64,000 bases of DNA from Apoderus coryli (Eukaryota > Arthropoda > Insecta > Coleoptera > Attelabidae), in assembly GCA_911728435.2 (NCBI GenBank), contig OU452213.1, forward strand, positions 7,915,834-7,979,833, given 5' to 3'. The translations under genes were made by a program, and so were the position numbers. Positions 1 through 11,942 of the stretch are shown here, one piece after another. Under the pieces are notes generated by a model. That model worked only from the letters and a program-made list of their open reading frames with translations, was not told the DNA's origin and did not search any database. Each line of letters opens with the position of its first letter. Position 1 is the first letter of the stretch.

Positions 1-274
1 ACATAGTTATTTTCGGATATCGTAATAAGTAATTGGTTTTCGATTTATTTTCGGCGCTGTAAAAAATTTTAATACACTAATATACAGAGTGAAATAAATT
101 AAAAACAAAAATGCAAACATATATGCTTTTGGCGTTAATATTATTATCAAAAATAATAGGCCCAATCGACATGTAGGTATTGTTTTAAAAAACTTTCAAA
201 CACGTAAAAACAAACATTATTTTAAACGTTTTTGTTCTTTGTCTCTCAAATTTTATTTAAATAGTTGATTTTTA

Positions 275-1482
275 CGAGGGTTGCCTTTTATATTTCGGGA
301 TGTGGGATGTTAGTTGCCAAGTTGCAACACCAGGGTGTGTTGCAACCTGGCAACTGACAGCTCTATTGTAAAGCTAAACATTTTTGAGGTTATACGTACT
401 CAGAACGTTTTGACATACGAGCGCTATTTGTGTTGTTTACAGTAACTTAAAAGATTCATCTCGGCTCAAAAATTCAATTAAAACATTTTCGTGCGATTAT
501 TTTTTGCAACTTTCGACGTGGACTAACTCAGCAACAGTGCATGGTTGAAGCTCCATCAAGGATTAGTATGGTGAATTCAATCGTGGTCGTAGTTCACTCC
601 AAGGCCAATTTCGTGAAGGTCGTCCAAAATCAGTTGTTATTCCGAAAACCATTGATGCTGTGCGCGCACTGATACTGCAAGATCGTCATGTGACCTATCA
701 AGAGATTGAGACAACCTTAGGCATTAGTGGGACCAGCATACATTCAATATTGCATAAACATTTGACTGTCAAAAAAATTTGTTCGCGTTGGATCCCACAC
801 AATTTGTCAATCGCTCAAAAAAAGGTTCGTGTCGATTGGACGAAAGAAATGTTCAAAAAATACGATCGCGGTGCATCGAAACACGTCTATGACATCGTGA
901 CAGGTGATGAATCGTATATTTATGCGTATGAGCCCGAAAGTAAAAAGCAGTCGACTGTATGGGTGTTTCAAGATGGACCAAATCCAACAAAAGTTGTTCG
1001 CGCACGAAGCACTTCCAAGCAAATGGTCGCCTGTTTTTTCGGAAAACTGGACATGTCGCAACTATACCACTAGAACAACGCAGAACAGTCAATTCTGAGT
1101 GGTACACAACCATTTGTTTGCCAGTTGTCTTCCAAGAAATCAGGAAAACCAACTGCCGAAGACGGATCACTCTTCACCACGACAATGCGAGCTGAAACAA
1201 CTGCATTTTTGAGCACCCAAAACATCGATTTGATGAGTCATCCGCCGTATAGTCCTGACTTGGCACCGAATGACTTCTTTTTATTCCCGTACGTAAAAAA
1301 CAAACTGAGACGTCAACGTTTTTCGACACCTGAAGAAGCGGTTGCTGCATTCAGAATGCATGTTTTGGAGATACCTCAATCAGAATAGCAAAAGTGCTTC
1401 GGTAATTGGTTCAAACGCATGCAAAAGTGTATAGATCTTCATGGGGATTATTTTGAAAAACAATAAAGTGATTTTCGATGAT
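275..1482 (+). mobile_element. mariner copy 1 (Tc1/mariner, DD34D), 3' TIR lost
   Basis: A TA dinucleotide (273-274) is followed by a terminal inverted repeat starting CGAGGGTTGCC, shared with the four other copies in the window (2828-3629, 25828-26417, 35541-36734, 53797-54983). Similarity to the other copies stops just past the transposase stop equivalent, so the 3' TIR is missing. The 5' leader has a local inverted duplication (GTTGCCAAGTTGCAACAC near 312 and its near-exact complement ending near 353) that other copies lack. The element is non-autonomous in its present form. Confidence 0.9.
472..1466 (+). pseudogene. mariner transposase pseudogene (copy 1)
   Basis: Remnant of a DD34D mariner transposase, a nuclear cut-and-paste enzyme acting at TA sites. 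Readable parts include the second helix-turn-helix region (660 onward), the first catalytic motif TGDE (near 902) and, in another frame, the HDNA motif and the YSPDLAPND motif carrying the third aspartate. Compared with the other copies the start codon is lost, two blocks in the N-terminal helix-turn-helix (near 542-575) are deleted, one A is missing from a poly-A run near 1043 (frameshift), and about 14 bases just after the second catalytic Asp are missing. It cannot encode active transposase. Confidence 0.9.
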
Positions 1483-2827
1483 TAATACAGTTGTGAACAC
1501 CATAAGCTGAACAGTTTTAAGTAATGTAATTAGTTTATAGGGTTCATTTAAAGTGCTCAATAATTTGGATTTTGTTTTGAGGGTTTGATAAGTTTTCTTA
1601 ATTCTGCAAGAAGTTCAATTATTATTTTAAACCACTCGTCCCGGCGTCTTCCCTCATCAGCCCCAACTGAAATTTAGTGTAAGGTTTGCCGATCATTGCG
1701 ATAGTCTTCCCAAACTCCACTTGATTATTAACCGTTACGTAGGATAAAAACTTCGACGCACCCACGGTATTCAACCGTGTGTAAATAACGCCCTGTATAT
1801 TATATACAGCATGTCACGATATTTATGGCTTTTAAATGCATATTATATTAATATAAATATATCGAAGTAATTTTTTTAATTATTATTGACTTCGGTTAAG
1901 GCGAACAGGGTGTGACGGAACTCTCTGTACTCCAAATAAAACAAAAAACAAATGGTATATTATAGTAATATGTAGGTACCTATATTCTAGCCCCCACACA
2001 TCTGTCTACAATATATTCTGAATCAGAAATATACAGCGACTGAATCCCATAGATGGGAAAGATAGTCTATTAATTACGCTTGAAGTGACATGATGTTATT
2101 ATTTTGCATTTTCTATTGAATGCTAAACAATCACTTTGCTTGATACTGGGTGAGCTTTCATAATAGCCTGGAAGGTAACGAGTATATTTTTTTTTTTGCA
2201 TTTTAGTAAGTTTACTAGGTGCAATCATATTTTTTTTACTATCTTCTTCGAAAATTACTTTTTATACCTACAAATGCAGACCCTTTTTTTATCCCTTGGG
2301 ATGATATTTTGCCTTTTTTGATATGGGTAAAATAAAATAGTTACAAAATTATTTTGCCGAATCCTGGGAAATCCTTATTGGAGTTCTTGGGTTGATACGA
2401 CTGTGGCGAACATACCCTGTCGACAACAATGCCCTGGCCGTTACCGTTGAAGACTGATTTGTTTACAGACATATTATAGGTATTCGAATAATGTGTGTTT
2501 AATAAAGTGATTTATCATTATTATTTTCTATATCAACATTCGAATTTGAAATTGTGCAACTGAAACGTGCCATACCGATAAAAAGAGATCATTAGGTGTA
2601 AAATAATTGTTTACGATTTCGAAGGCTGATTTAATAATCGATACATTCGTGTTTTTAAATACCAAGTTGCAGGTGCAGGTTTTGTTGTAATTTTAATGCC
2701 AGTGGGTATATCCAAATATAACTATAAATCATAATCCAAACCTAAGCGAAATTCTAGTAAAGTAAAGTTATTACAATCTAATATCTACCGAGCAAATACG
2801 AAGGGGGGAGGCGTTTTTAATTCCTCA
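1483..2827. other. noncoding, no recognisable gene
   Basis: AT-rich sequence with poly-A/T runs and short open frames only. A GC-richer stretch near 1630-1800 may be old repeat DNA, but I cannot assign it. Confidence 0.6.
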
Positions 2828-3629
2828 GAATAGTGGTACGGTTGCGACATGTCCAGTTTTTCCGAAAAAAAAGTGCTTCGTGCGCGAACAACTTTTGTTG
2901 GATTTGGCCCATCTTGAAACACCCATACAGTCGACTGCTGTATATTTTCGGGATCATACGCGTAAATCCACGATTCATCACCTGTCACGATGTCATAGAC
3001 GTGGATCAAAGCACCGCGATCGTATTTTTTGAGCATTTCTTTCGACAAATCAACACGAGCCTTTTTTTGAGCGATTGACAAATTGTGTGGGATCCAACGC
3101 GAACAAATTTTTTTGACAGTCAAATGTTTATGCAATATTGAATGTATGCTGGTCCCACTAATGCCTAAAGTTGTCTCAATCTCTTGATAGGTCACATGAC
3201 GATCTTGCAATATCAGTTCGCGCACAGCATCAATGGTTTTCGGAACAACAACTGATTTTGGACGGCCTTCACGAAATTCGTCTTGGAGTGAACTACGACC
3301 ATGATTGACTTCACTATACCATCGATAAACACTGGTTCTTGAAGGGGCTTCATCGCAAAAATTTAATTAAGTTCATCCATGCACTGTTGCTGAGTTAATC
3401 CACGTCGAAAGTTGTAAAAAATAATCGCACGAAAATGTTCACGATTTAATTCCATTTTTCGGCCGAGATGGTTCTTTTAAGTTACTGTAAACAACACATA
3501 TAGCGTTCGTATGTCAAAACGTTCTGAGTAGGTATAAGCTCAAAAATGTCCAACTTTACGATAGATCTGTCAGTTGCCAGATTGCAACACCAGGGTTGCC
3601 AAATCCCGAAATATAAAAGGCAACCCTCG
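2828..3629 (-). mobile_element. mariner copy 2, 5' two-thirds only (transposase pseudogene)
   Basis: The outer end at 3629, next to TA 3630-3631, carries the same TIR as copy 1. The transposase equivalent starts at ATG 3455 on the minus strand and reads through the helix-turn-helix and the TGDES motif as an open frame (2785-3225), then loses similarity near 2828, so the second and third catalytic aspartates are absent. A one-base deletion and an in-frame stop occur in the N-terminal part near 3350-3370. This is a 3'-truncated, inactive copy. Confidence 0.88.
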
Positions 3630-3631
3630 TA

Positions 3632-4636
3632 TACGACACACGTAATGTCAAAAGAGCACGCATACGCTGAATGTTTTCTTTGGGCGGTGACCAATAACCG
3701 ACAAGATTTGGCTCGACCCATGTGCGCTCAAACTCACGCCTGAAGCAGCCCACATGCCCTAAGACACGGGGTCTTCGACTACATTTGCATATTCCTGTGT
3801 ACGCAGCTTAAATCCAAAAAGATGGGCGTCATGAGCTTTCCGTATGGTTTTATAACTTTAAACGTATATTGGGTGGTGGTGCACGTGCCTTTTCTATGGA
3901 GTCCTGCTTGAATCAAGTTTTTTCCCCAGTAACAATCCGGGTCAGCAGACCATTCTTATCTTGACTACAGAAGTCCAAGAACGCAAGACGCGTCGATGTT
4001 TTTGCGGTGGCGTGAGAATTTTCTACAATCATCATACACTGACCGTTGTCATTCCAAGATGAGCATGCAGAATTTTTTCAGAGTTTAGAGACCCCTCAAT
4101 ACCACAAGACAATTCAGTTGTCACAGAATCCGATAAGGAGTCTGTCCAGGGTGTTTAAATGATGTTCCTTTATATTTAAAACAAGATATTTTGTTTAATG
4201 TAGGACCTTGAATCATCTAAATCGAATATTCCTCATCAGTTTTTCTGGGATGCCCTGTATAATGACATAAGAATCCAATTTCCACATGATTCCAAACATA
4301 GCGGAAAATTATGTCTGAAATAAAAATAAATTCATAATTATAGACAATTGCTTATGAGGGGAAAAAGAAACTAAAACAATAAACGTATTCACGTTGATGT
4401 TTATTTTATCCAAATCTAATAGACGTCAATGGTAGATATTTAAGCACAAAAATAACAAACAAATTTTAAATTAATTTCGCATGCTAAAATATAAAATACA
4501 AGTGAGCATAGAAAAATTCTACGCTGATAGAGACGAGATTTTGTTTCTTCTCTATTTCTTAGTTCCACTGAATGATAACAATACAACATGTTACATTATG
4601 GGATTGTCAAACATAATAACTAATAGATACATATTA
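3632..4636. other. noncoding; 3' flank/UTR of the adjacent retrotransposon at its right end
   Basis: I see no supported gene. The part nearest 4637 is presumably 3' UTR of the minus-strand non-LTR element. Stretches around 4140-4260 resemble transposon ends (CAGGGTGT ... CCCTGTAT), but no matching open frame is present. Confidence 0.5.
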
Positions 4637-6500
4637 TTAATCCGTTGTATAGTTTAAAAATTCATCTACAGAATAAAAACATTTATCCACAAAATAATTT
4701 CTCAACTCCAGCTTAAATCTCCTAAATGTTAGGTTTTTAAATTAGTTAATTTTCAGAATCTTATTATAACACTTTACGCCGATATAGTTAGGATTTTTCT
4801 GACCAATACTTAGTTTAGAAAATGGCAAAACCACGTTATTTTTGTTTCTAGTGCCATAATTGTGAACATCTTCTCTTTTAAGCAACGATTCACTTTGTTT
4901 TTTATATGAATTATGAGTGCGTACATGTAGAGGCAAGGAAAAGTCATTATTTTCATATTCACAAAATGTTCCCTACATGATGCTGTCTGAGGAATTTTTT
5001 GTATTGCTTTTATAACCTTTTTTTGGGCCCTGAATACTCTAGTCGATGCCAAGGTAGACTGGACTAAGCCGAAGTATATCAATTTCAGAATGCTGGTTGA
5101 TACAGTACCTCTAATATTCTTTATCAGAAACACACAGCTACTGACTTCTGGTAGTATGGTGTCAATATGTATGTCCCAGATCAGTTTGCTGTCTGTATAC
5201 AGTCCTAGAAATTTGGTATTACTCACATTCTTTATAGACTCACCTCCTATACGTATCAGATAACTCTTATTGCTGGTGTTGTTTGCTATAGATATAGGCA
5301 GAGCAACCGTTTTTAATTCATTAAGGGTAAGTCCGTTATGCACACACCACCGAGACATCGCCCCAGTCACCACGTTGGCAGCCTGAACTAACCCTGCTTC
5401 ATCCTTGGCTGAAACAAAAACACTAGTATCGTCTGCATAAAGAATGGGATATCCAAAAATACCCAGAACTTCAGAGATATCGTCAATACGTTAAACGTTG
5501 AACAAGGTAGGTCCTCGAACGGACACCCGCAATTTCAACCACCTGTGTACGCTGTGTAAGATAGCTACGTATCCATGCCGCTGATCCTCTTATACCAACA
5601 GCATTCAGTTTCAGAAACAAAAGATCATGGCTTATGGAATTAAACGCCTTGCTTAAATCAAAGAAAAGGCCAAGAGCTATTTCCTTATTATTGAGTGACT
5701 GGTATAGGTTGTCCAAAGCCTGATTAAGAGCTGTTTCAATTGATCGACCGATCCTGAATCCATTCTGGTTGCAAGAGAGGACTTAAATTTTTCGAGATAA
5801 TTATTAAGTCTCATGTTATATAAGCACTCAAATATTTTACTAAATTGACTTTGTAGTGCCAACGGTCTGTAATTATTTGTAGCTTTTTGTTTATAAATAG
5901 GAACTATTTTTGATGTTTTAAGGCACTCTGGAAAAACACCTTCCTCAAAACTCTTAGTAATGATCGCGGATAGATGTTCTGCAATCATTTCAATAATACT
6001 CAATACCACATGATTTTTTCCTACAAACCTTTCTGGCAACTCTAATAACTTCGTCAACCGTAGTAGGGAAAAGATAAAAAGATCTTACAGTAACATTTAT
6101 GGGAGTTGCTTTTTTCATCTTAACCGAATCAGATTTCCTAGAGAAACAAATAAAGTAATCACTAAAATTATTTGAAATTTCGGCGGGTGTTGTCTTTAAA
6201 TGTTGAGAGGCATCTAAAACTTCTCGAATAATCTTTCTATTAGTACTTTTACCAGGATTTCGCTTTTCGTTAATTATCGTCCAACATTCCCTGCTCATGT
6301 TCTTAGCCCGGGTGATTCGGCCGTCGTTATAGAACTTTTTGGCAATCTTAAATTTGTGGCTGTATATTTTTTTTAGTTCTTTGTATTTCTGTGTATAAAA
6401 GTTGTTTTGTATTCTTTTATTTAGCACCGCCATCTATCTAACATTCTTAGACAGCTCACGAAGTTCCCGATTTATCCACGGATAAAACAAATTTGGTCAC
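4637..6500 (-). pseudogene. non-LTR retrotransposon RT remnant (CR1/jockey-like), 5'-truncated
   Basis: Minus-strand reverse transcriptase for target-primed retrotransposition, spread over several frames. From 6433 down: the linker between endonuclease and RT, then motifs NYRPLAL and SKIFE (near 5850), DLSKAFNSISHDLL (near 5640), the catalytic YADDT (near 5430) and the thumb (FLGLYTDSKLIW, near 5210). The C-terminal tail continues past an in-frame stop at 4742 to SVDEFLN and a stop at 4637-4639. The endonuclease and ORF1 are absent; only a few residues upstream of 6433 remain. Several frameshifts and the stop at 4742 make it inactive. The clade is inferred from motif style only. Confidence 0.85.
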
Positions 6501-8552
6501 GAAATCATTAGTCCCCACATTATATTACATAGTCAAAAATGCTTCTGTTTGGTTTTCTTTGTACTGTGTATATATTTCTTATCAAACTAAGTCATATATC
6601 AAACAAAAGTCAAAATCACACAGTAGTCCCTAAAATGCAATTGGTAATCTGTGTTTACTCGTCTTATACTGTAAGAGACCGATTAAGTTGTCGTAAATGC
6701 ATGTAGGCTAGGAAGGAGCAGCATCTATTAGACTCAAAATAGGCATTTCATCTGATAAAAGTCTATACGTAGGCCTAATAGGGATACTATGTAAGTACAA
6801 AACTATCTAGATAATCAGCTTAATTCAATCTAATACAAATTGACTAATTTAGCAGTTACTTATCTATTGAATAGATATAAGAATTTTTGTTTTGGTATAG
6901 GCACCAAAATACATAATGTCTAACTGTACTTTTATGTTTTCTAATTTAGTTCGTATGTAAAATAGACGTACAAGATTTATTGTGTATGATCAATCATATA
7001 CATATTTGAAAAAATATAGATGCAAACTAATTACATTGTATAGAAAATTGAATTTTGATTATCAATAAATTTATTTTTCAATACATAAAGGAAATGAGGT
7101 CAAAAGTCGAAAATGCTATGTTATGGCTATTTGGTCAGTTCGGAAATATAAGAGATTATCCACTTATTTTTTAAATGTTGGGAAATATTCTTTATACCTA
7201 AATAATAAATTACAGGGTGTTAAAATAAATTAATGCAATATTGAAGTTTTAAACATTTTTGTATTGTGTAGTAAGGAAGCGAGATAGGTACTTCTACAAA
7301 TACTTACTGGAAATCGATAGAAAAATAAACTTAACGAATAGCTCTCCATATTTAAGTGTAGAAGTAATATTTCTGTGACCTTTTTGTCATTTACCTTTTT
7401 CGTAACACTTTTGGTAACAAGCTATATTTCCAAATAATTTTCAAAGTTTCAAATGACACTTTGAAATTCTTGTGACAATAAAAATTCATTCGAGTCACAT
7501 TCGAGTACAATAAAATAGTGAAATTAAAGAACTACAAAAAAATACGCAATGATTGAGGAAACAGTATCGTAAAAAGGTACCCAGTCTTCACAAAAATGAT
7601 TGTAGTAGACTTAAAAATTGGTTTTGTGCTTATCTAATAACGTAAGCAGGTAATTTGTCTGATAGCAATAGTAGCAAATTCCTTATAGAAAATGGTAGTA
7701 AAAAATTTTAGTAGACCACAAAAAAGTTGTAAAATACATAATTGTCATAGAATATGTAATTGTACCGCATTCGTACACCGTTGACAAGTATCCATCGGGA
7801 ATGTGAGAAAAATTTCCCAGCTCTGCTGTTGCGCAACTTTAAGTTAACTCGCACACACTTTAGTGGTTTTCTTGCAGTTTTTCGACAAATAGAGACTACA
7901 CACGCTTTGTTATATATTAACAACAAATGATTTCCCAGTTGCTTTGTGGTAGTCTTATCTATGAAAAAAGTCATTGAGGGTTATACTTTGAAATAAAAAA
8001 AAAATCACTTTGAAAATATGGTTCGATCTGGATCTAATTTATTTTTCTATGGTTAATGTTTTTTTTTTTATTGGTTATAATAAATGTTGCATATTTTTTA
8101 ATAGAAATATACCGGATGCTCCATTTGAGCAAAAGAAGGTACGAGTGTTTAAAGTAGGTAATAATTCTATATTGCATTAAGGACAACCTGTAGAATATGA
8201 ACTAACATTATTAGTTGCATATGTTTGTATAATAAATTGCGTATGCAACTGGCGTATTATCATTAATTATTTAAGATAGTTAATGATAATGTTTTTTCCT
8301 GAGAAACAAGACAGTTTTAAAAATAAATGATTTTCTCGAAAATTATTTAAAATAGGTAAGTATAGGGAAGATTGACGCAAAGTCTATTTATTTTTTACGT
8401 ACTATCGAAATATACTGTCCTTATTAAGAAAAAAAACACATAACTTTGATATGCCACATTTTTTTTTCGTACGAAGTAGTTTTCTTATATCGCACCGTTA
8501 ATCGTGAGCCACCCTGTAGATCTGAAAGTTTTTAAAGGAGTAAAGTATTATA
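6501..8552. other. noncoding AT-rich interval
   Basis: No open frame with recognisable domains. The minus-strand frame at 7708-7974 (88 codons) has no family I know and no codon or context support. No clear repeat unit seen. Confidence 0.6.
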
Positions 8553-8816
8553 TACGTTGATCAATTCGGGATTCCGCAAACAGCCTTGTTGGAATTGCCT
8601 GATTTCATCGTTAAATTACAAGATCAAAACAAGGCTTCTTTGCTCGGTTCCCTCTTTCCTTGTAGTAAAATGCAGTATTATGAATTTTCCAAAATACTCA
8701 TCAATGCTACAAGTTTGTGTTGGACACGACAAAACTTTGAGATGTGATTTCTGGTGTAGCGCAAGGCTCGATATTGGGACCACTGTTGTTTATTCTGTGT
8801 ATTAAGTCATTGGTTA
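8553..8816 (+). pseudogene. reverse-transcriptase fragment of a non-LTR element
   Basis: Two RT motifs appear in different frames. INSGFRK near 8562 corresponds to the QFGFR box. Near 8752-8815 another frame gives GVAQGSILGPLLFILC, the RT box just before the catalytic YADD. Everything on either side of this roughly 85-codon piece is lost and at least one frameshift separates the two boxes. Confidence 0.65.
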
Positions 8817-8856
8817 GGTTTGGATTGGTTTGGGCTGACTTGGTTGGGTTGAATAC

Positions 8857-9433
8857 TGTAACGTTTTCCTGAGTTTGTTGTGTGAAATAATAATGCACTT
8901 TATTTAAAACTAATTTATTTACACTTAATAACTAAACACTTAAACAAACTAATAACTTAAACGAACTAATATGACTATATTTATTTTCACTATTTATTTC
9001 ACTATAATTTATATGTCACAACACTTCTCAACTATGGACTTATTCAGTTCATTACTGATTGTCTGTCCCTCTTATACGTTGGCTATTTATATGATTTTTC
9101 TACTTTCTCGAACGCTTCCAGTAAATAGTCGTTTGTTCTACAACATTCTGGCGCGCGTACGTCAATTCTAGATCTTTACTGTAAGCGAGGCACATTCTAC
9201 CAAATTAACACAGCGCTCCCGGACGAGGTATAGCTTATTAAATCTGTACAGAGTCGCCTCTGGTTAGTTTGAGTCGCGAGTTTTCGACAACGATTACAAT
9301 AGTATAGGCAACGCGGTGTTGCCGTATGCATTTATTTATCTCTAAGCATAGGGGACATTTTAATATTCATCACAATACGATTAACCATTTAATTATACAG
9401 TTATTGTATGTTAACTTTGGTTACGGTGGAACA
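8857..9433 (-). repeat. possible solo LTR
   Basis: A 577-bp segment interrupts a TTGGT-rich stretch that resumes near 9495. It has TGTAACG and GGAACA boundaries (TG...CA). Read on the minus strand it has a TATA-like motif (near 9095) and an AATAAA polyadenylation-like motif close to the end, as an LTR would. No convincing target-site duplication is visible (AATAC on one side, AAAATAC on the other), and no second copy is in the window. Confidence 0.3.
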
Positions 9434-9601
9434 AAAATACATGGAGGTATATAGTTGAATTTGCTACGGTCGTACCATTACTGTATAAGTAAATGGCTTG
9501 GTTTGATTTTGGCTTGGTTGGGTTGGTTTTCAATGGGATCTGTGTAACATTTATGAATTTTCAGTAGTAATATCCCTAGGGTCTTGATACTACCGAGATA
9601 A

Positions 9602-9709
9602 TTTTGTCATAGAGAATGCCGAAAGCGTGATGCTTGATAATAGCCCAAGGCCGCAGGCCGATGGCTATTATCCTTGAGCAACTCGCTTGAAGGATTCTCT
9701 ATGACAAAA
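9602..9709. repeat. conserved imperfect palindrome of recombinase element A
   Basis: Outer arms TTTTGTCATAGAGAAT are perfect inverted repeats. Inner parts are partly complementary (GATAATAGCC blocks), and the centre is GC-rich. The same structure lies at 31400-31500 downstream of copy B. It could be a recombination site, a transcript-end hairpin, or a nested short element. Confidence 0.8.
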
Positions 9710-9899
9710 TTTTGAGTATTTATCAAGGCCCGAGGAGTATTCGATAAGATAATTTTTTACTTTGTAGATATCAAAAATTTGATTGTCAATCTGACGTTTA
9801 ATAATTTTCAATACAAAATGTATTAGTTTTAATCAAACAAGGTCATTTTTATTTAAAACGACAGTTGTGAAAAGTACAATGGGTAAATGTTAAATTGGA

Positions 9900-11019
9900 A
9901 GAAAAGTTTGATGAAGTTGACGGATTGTTAAATTCCACTGTTGAAGAAATTCCTCACATGGTGTTGATTATTTCACCATGGCGTTCTTGGTTAATATTCA
10001 AGTAGGTACTGTTTAATTGAATTAGAGCTGCTATGTCTTGTTATTTTTATTAATTGCTGTTCAGGAATTCTTTTATTTGCCAAATAGCTAACTGCAGTTG
10101 ATCTGTTCGAATGATTGGATATCTTTTTACACTTAGTGTCCAAATCAATAGCTTGCGCGGATGATTTGGTTCACATATTAATTGTGTTATTGCCTATCGG
10201 TATATTGTCAAACCATGTGTCACTTTCGGATTTCCAGAAACGATTTGGTCTCAAGAATAAGCGACTGGAAGTAATATTTTTCCCCCTTTTCGACAACAAT
10301 TTATGGAATAACCGAACAGGGCATGTACTTTCGTTTACAATATTTGGAACAAGCCACTTACTATTTGTACAACTTTTCGATCCTCCTTGGCATGTTTTAC
10401 TGAATATTGGATTGTATTCAATTCTGTTGGTTGGCGTTCCATCATTATTTTTCTCAATCGTGAAATAATCTCTAAGGCAATCAGCTGGTTCACCACCTCG
10501 CCAAGCTAACTCAACAGCTACAATATGGTAAACATTTTTTTGTAAACCTTCTGCTGTACATTCATCCCATAATCCAATGATTCTAGCCAAATCACTTGAA
10601 CTCAAATTTGATGAACTGCATTTTCGTTTGTTTGGATCCTGCTGTAATATTTTACGTTTTGCATTTCTTGCATCTCGCGCTTTTTTAAATATCACACTGG
10701 TAAACGGGTCGAATACAATTTTGAAGTCATTGAAGTATTTTTCCTGGAGTAGCCTACTCGTAGTATTCCAAATTGTTTTTACAGTTGCTTCTTTATATTC
10801 AGTTCCGTCAGCTTTGCTCATATTTACCGCATAATCTTTCAATATATTAGCCAAATTATGCAAACTCGTTTCAACATTCAGTTCGTATTCTCTGGTCGCA
10901 CAAAACTCGAGAAATATTTTCCATACATATTTTTTTGATTTGATTGTAATTTTTGGTATATTATTAGATATAATATCATTAATTGTATCGTTAGATGCAA
11001 TACCAAATCTTCGCGACAT
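9900..11019 (-). pseudogene. tyrosine recombinase (Crypton/DUF3504-like), copy A
   Basis: About 370 codons from ATG 11019, where both copies start (MSRRFGI). An N-terminal helical domain is followed by the catalytic domain, with the first Arg in AWRGGE (near 10495), the HxxR box (HSNR) near 10110, and the later His and Tyr. A TGG-to-TGA change stops translation at 10171 after NTINM. Beyond this, the His is in TRHSS and a 4-base duplication at the Tyr codon shifts the frame. Inactive, but the first 280 codons are well preserved. The assignment rests on the R...HxxR...H...Y pattern. Crypton-type elements and domesticated animal DUF3504 proteins share this fold; I cannot tell which subgroup. Confidence 0.8.
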
Positions 11020-11078
11020 TTTTAAACCAGTTGTCAGTTTGTCGTTTAATTGATTTTTAATAAAAAAAACACCAAACT

Positions 11079-11942
11079 GAAAACACCACATTATCGCTGT
11101 AATCCAGAGGTGATTGGATGAAATTTGACACATGACTTAAAATTAAGTAATTTGATTGGTTACTATATTTAGTAAAAAATTATCTAAAAAACACAACCGT
11201 TAATTAAAACCCATAATGATACTATTTTGACAGAAATAAATGCTAATTCTTGAGGGGTTATCTGATTATTGAGAAAGACAACACACTATAGCAGAAAACG
11301 TACAATTAAGGTTTGATGCTTAAGTAGACAAATTGATCAGTTCTACAGATTTATTATTAGGATTCCATCGTACAAAGAAATTGACACTCCCTGTTTAACT
11401 TTAATTTGAGGCAGAATAATAGAAAAACAATAAGTTTTCAGTCGATGTGGGAAAATTGTTTTACAAAAATAATATAATGGGAAAATAAATCAACTAAAAC
11501 ACAAAAAGTTATAAAACCGAACGTTATTGCAAATATGTAGGTAATCCGTAATAAATCTATAAATAGAGGGAATAATATAATTACGGTTGGTGTTCCTGCC
11601 AATTATTTTGAATAAGGAAATAATTTACTGACATAATTAAAATATTATCAAGGATTTTACTAAAATTATGAAACATTTAAAATAGCATATCTAGTAAAAA
11701 TCTCGCATCTTATCTAACATCTGTCTAATTTGTAACAATAATAAATCAGCAAGCTTGGCAGTTTTTCCTAAGCGTTGAAACAAATATGACTGTACTAATC
11801 ACTTATTGTGAAATTCCCATGAAACAAAAAACATACTGACTATATAATTTATTTTTATTTTTCTCATGAATTGTAACAGATTTGTAAAACTATATTTTAT
11901 TTTTTAGAAAATGTAATTTTCTTAGCTCTCACTCAGGCTGAG
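11079..11942. other. noncoding AT-rich interval
   Basis: No gene seen. The minus-strand recombinase frame runs upstream to 11133 only because no stop intervenes. Confidence 0.6.

Larger units (their letters stand above)
9561..11078 (-). mobile_element. tyrosine-recombinase (Crypton-like) element A
   Basis: Boundaries come from comparison with the inverted second copy (28856-31540): similarity starts near 11078 (AGTTTGGTG, minus strand) and ends near 9561. The element holds one recombinase gene, an AT-rich trailer, a ~108-bp imperfect palindrome (9602-9709), then a CCCTAGGG-centred short inverted repeat near the distal end. No TIRs or obvious target duplication are seen, as expected for Crypton-type elements that integrate by a tyrosine recombinase. 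Confidence 0.75.

Noticed and set aside
2833..3078. Open frames opposite the mariner transposases (also 807-1061, 36042-36290, 54235-54417)
   Set aside because: The same antisense pattern appears in several copies because it is the shadow of the conserved transposase codons.
7708..7974. 88-codon minus frame
   Set aside because: No recognised motif, no neighbouring element or splice support.
8971..9171. 66-codon hydrophobic frame
   Set aside because: Low-complexity AT-rich translation inside the possible solo LTR, on the strand opposite to the putative LTR transcription.
9596..9714. Palindrome as a factor-independent terminator
   Set aside because: A prokaryotic terminator makes no sense in this genome; conservation in both recombinase copies fits an element-specific role better.
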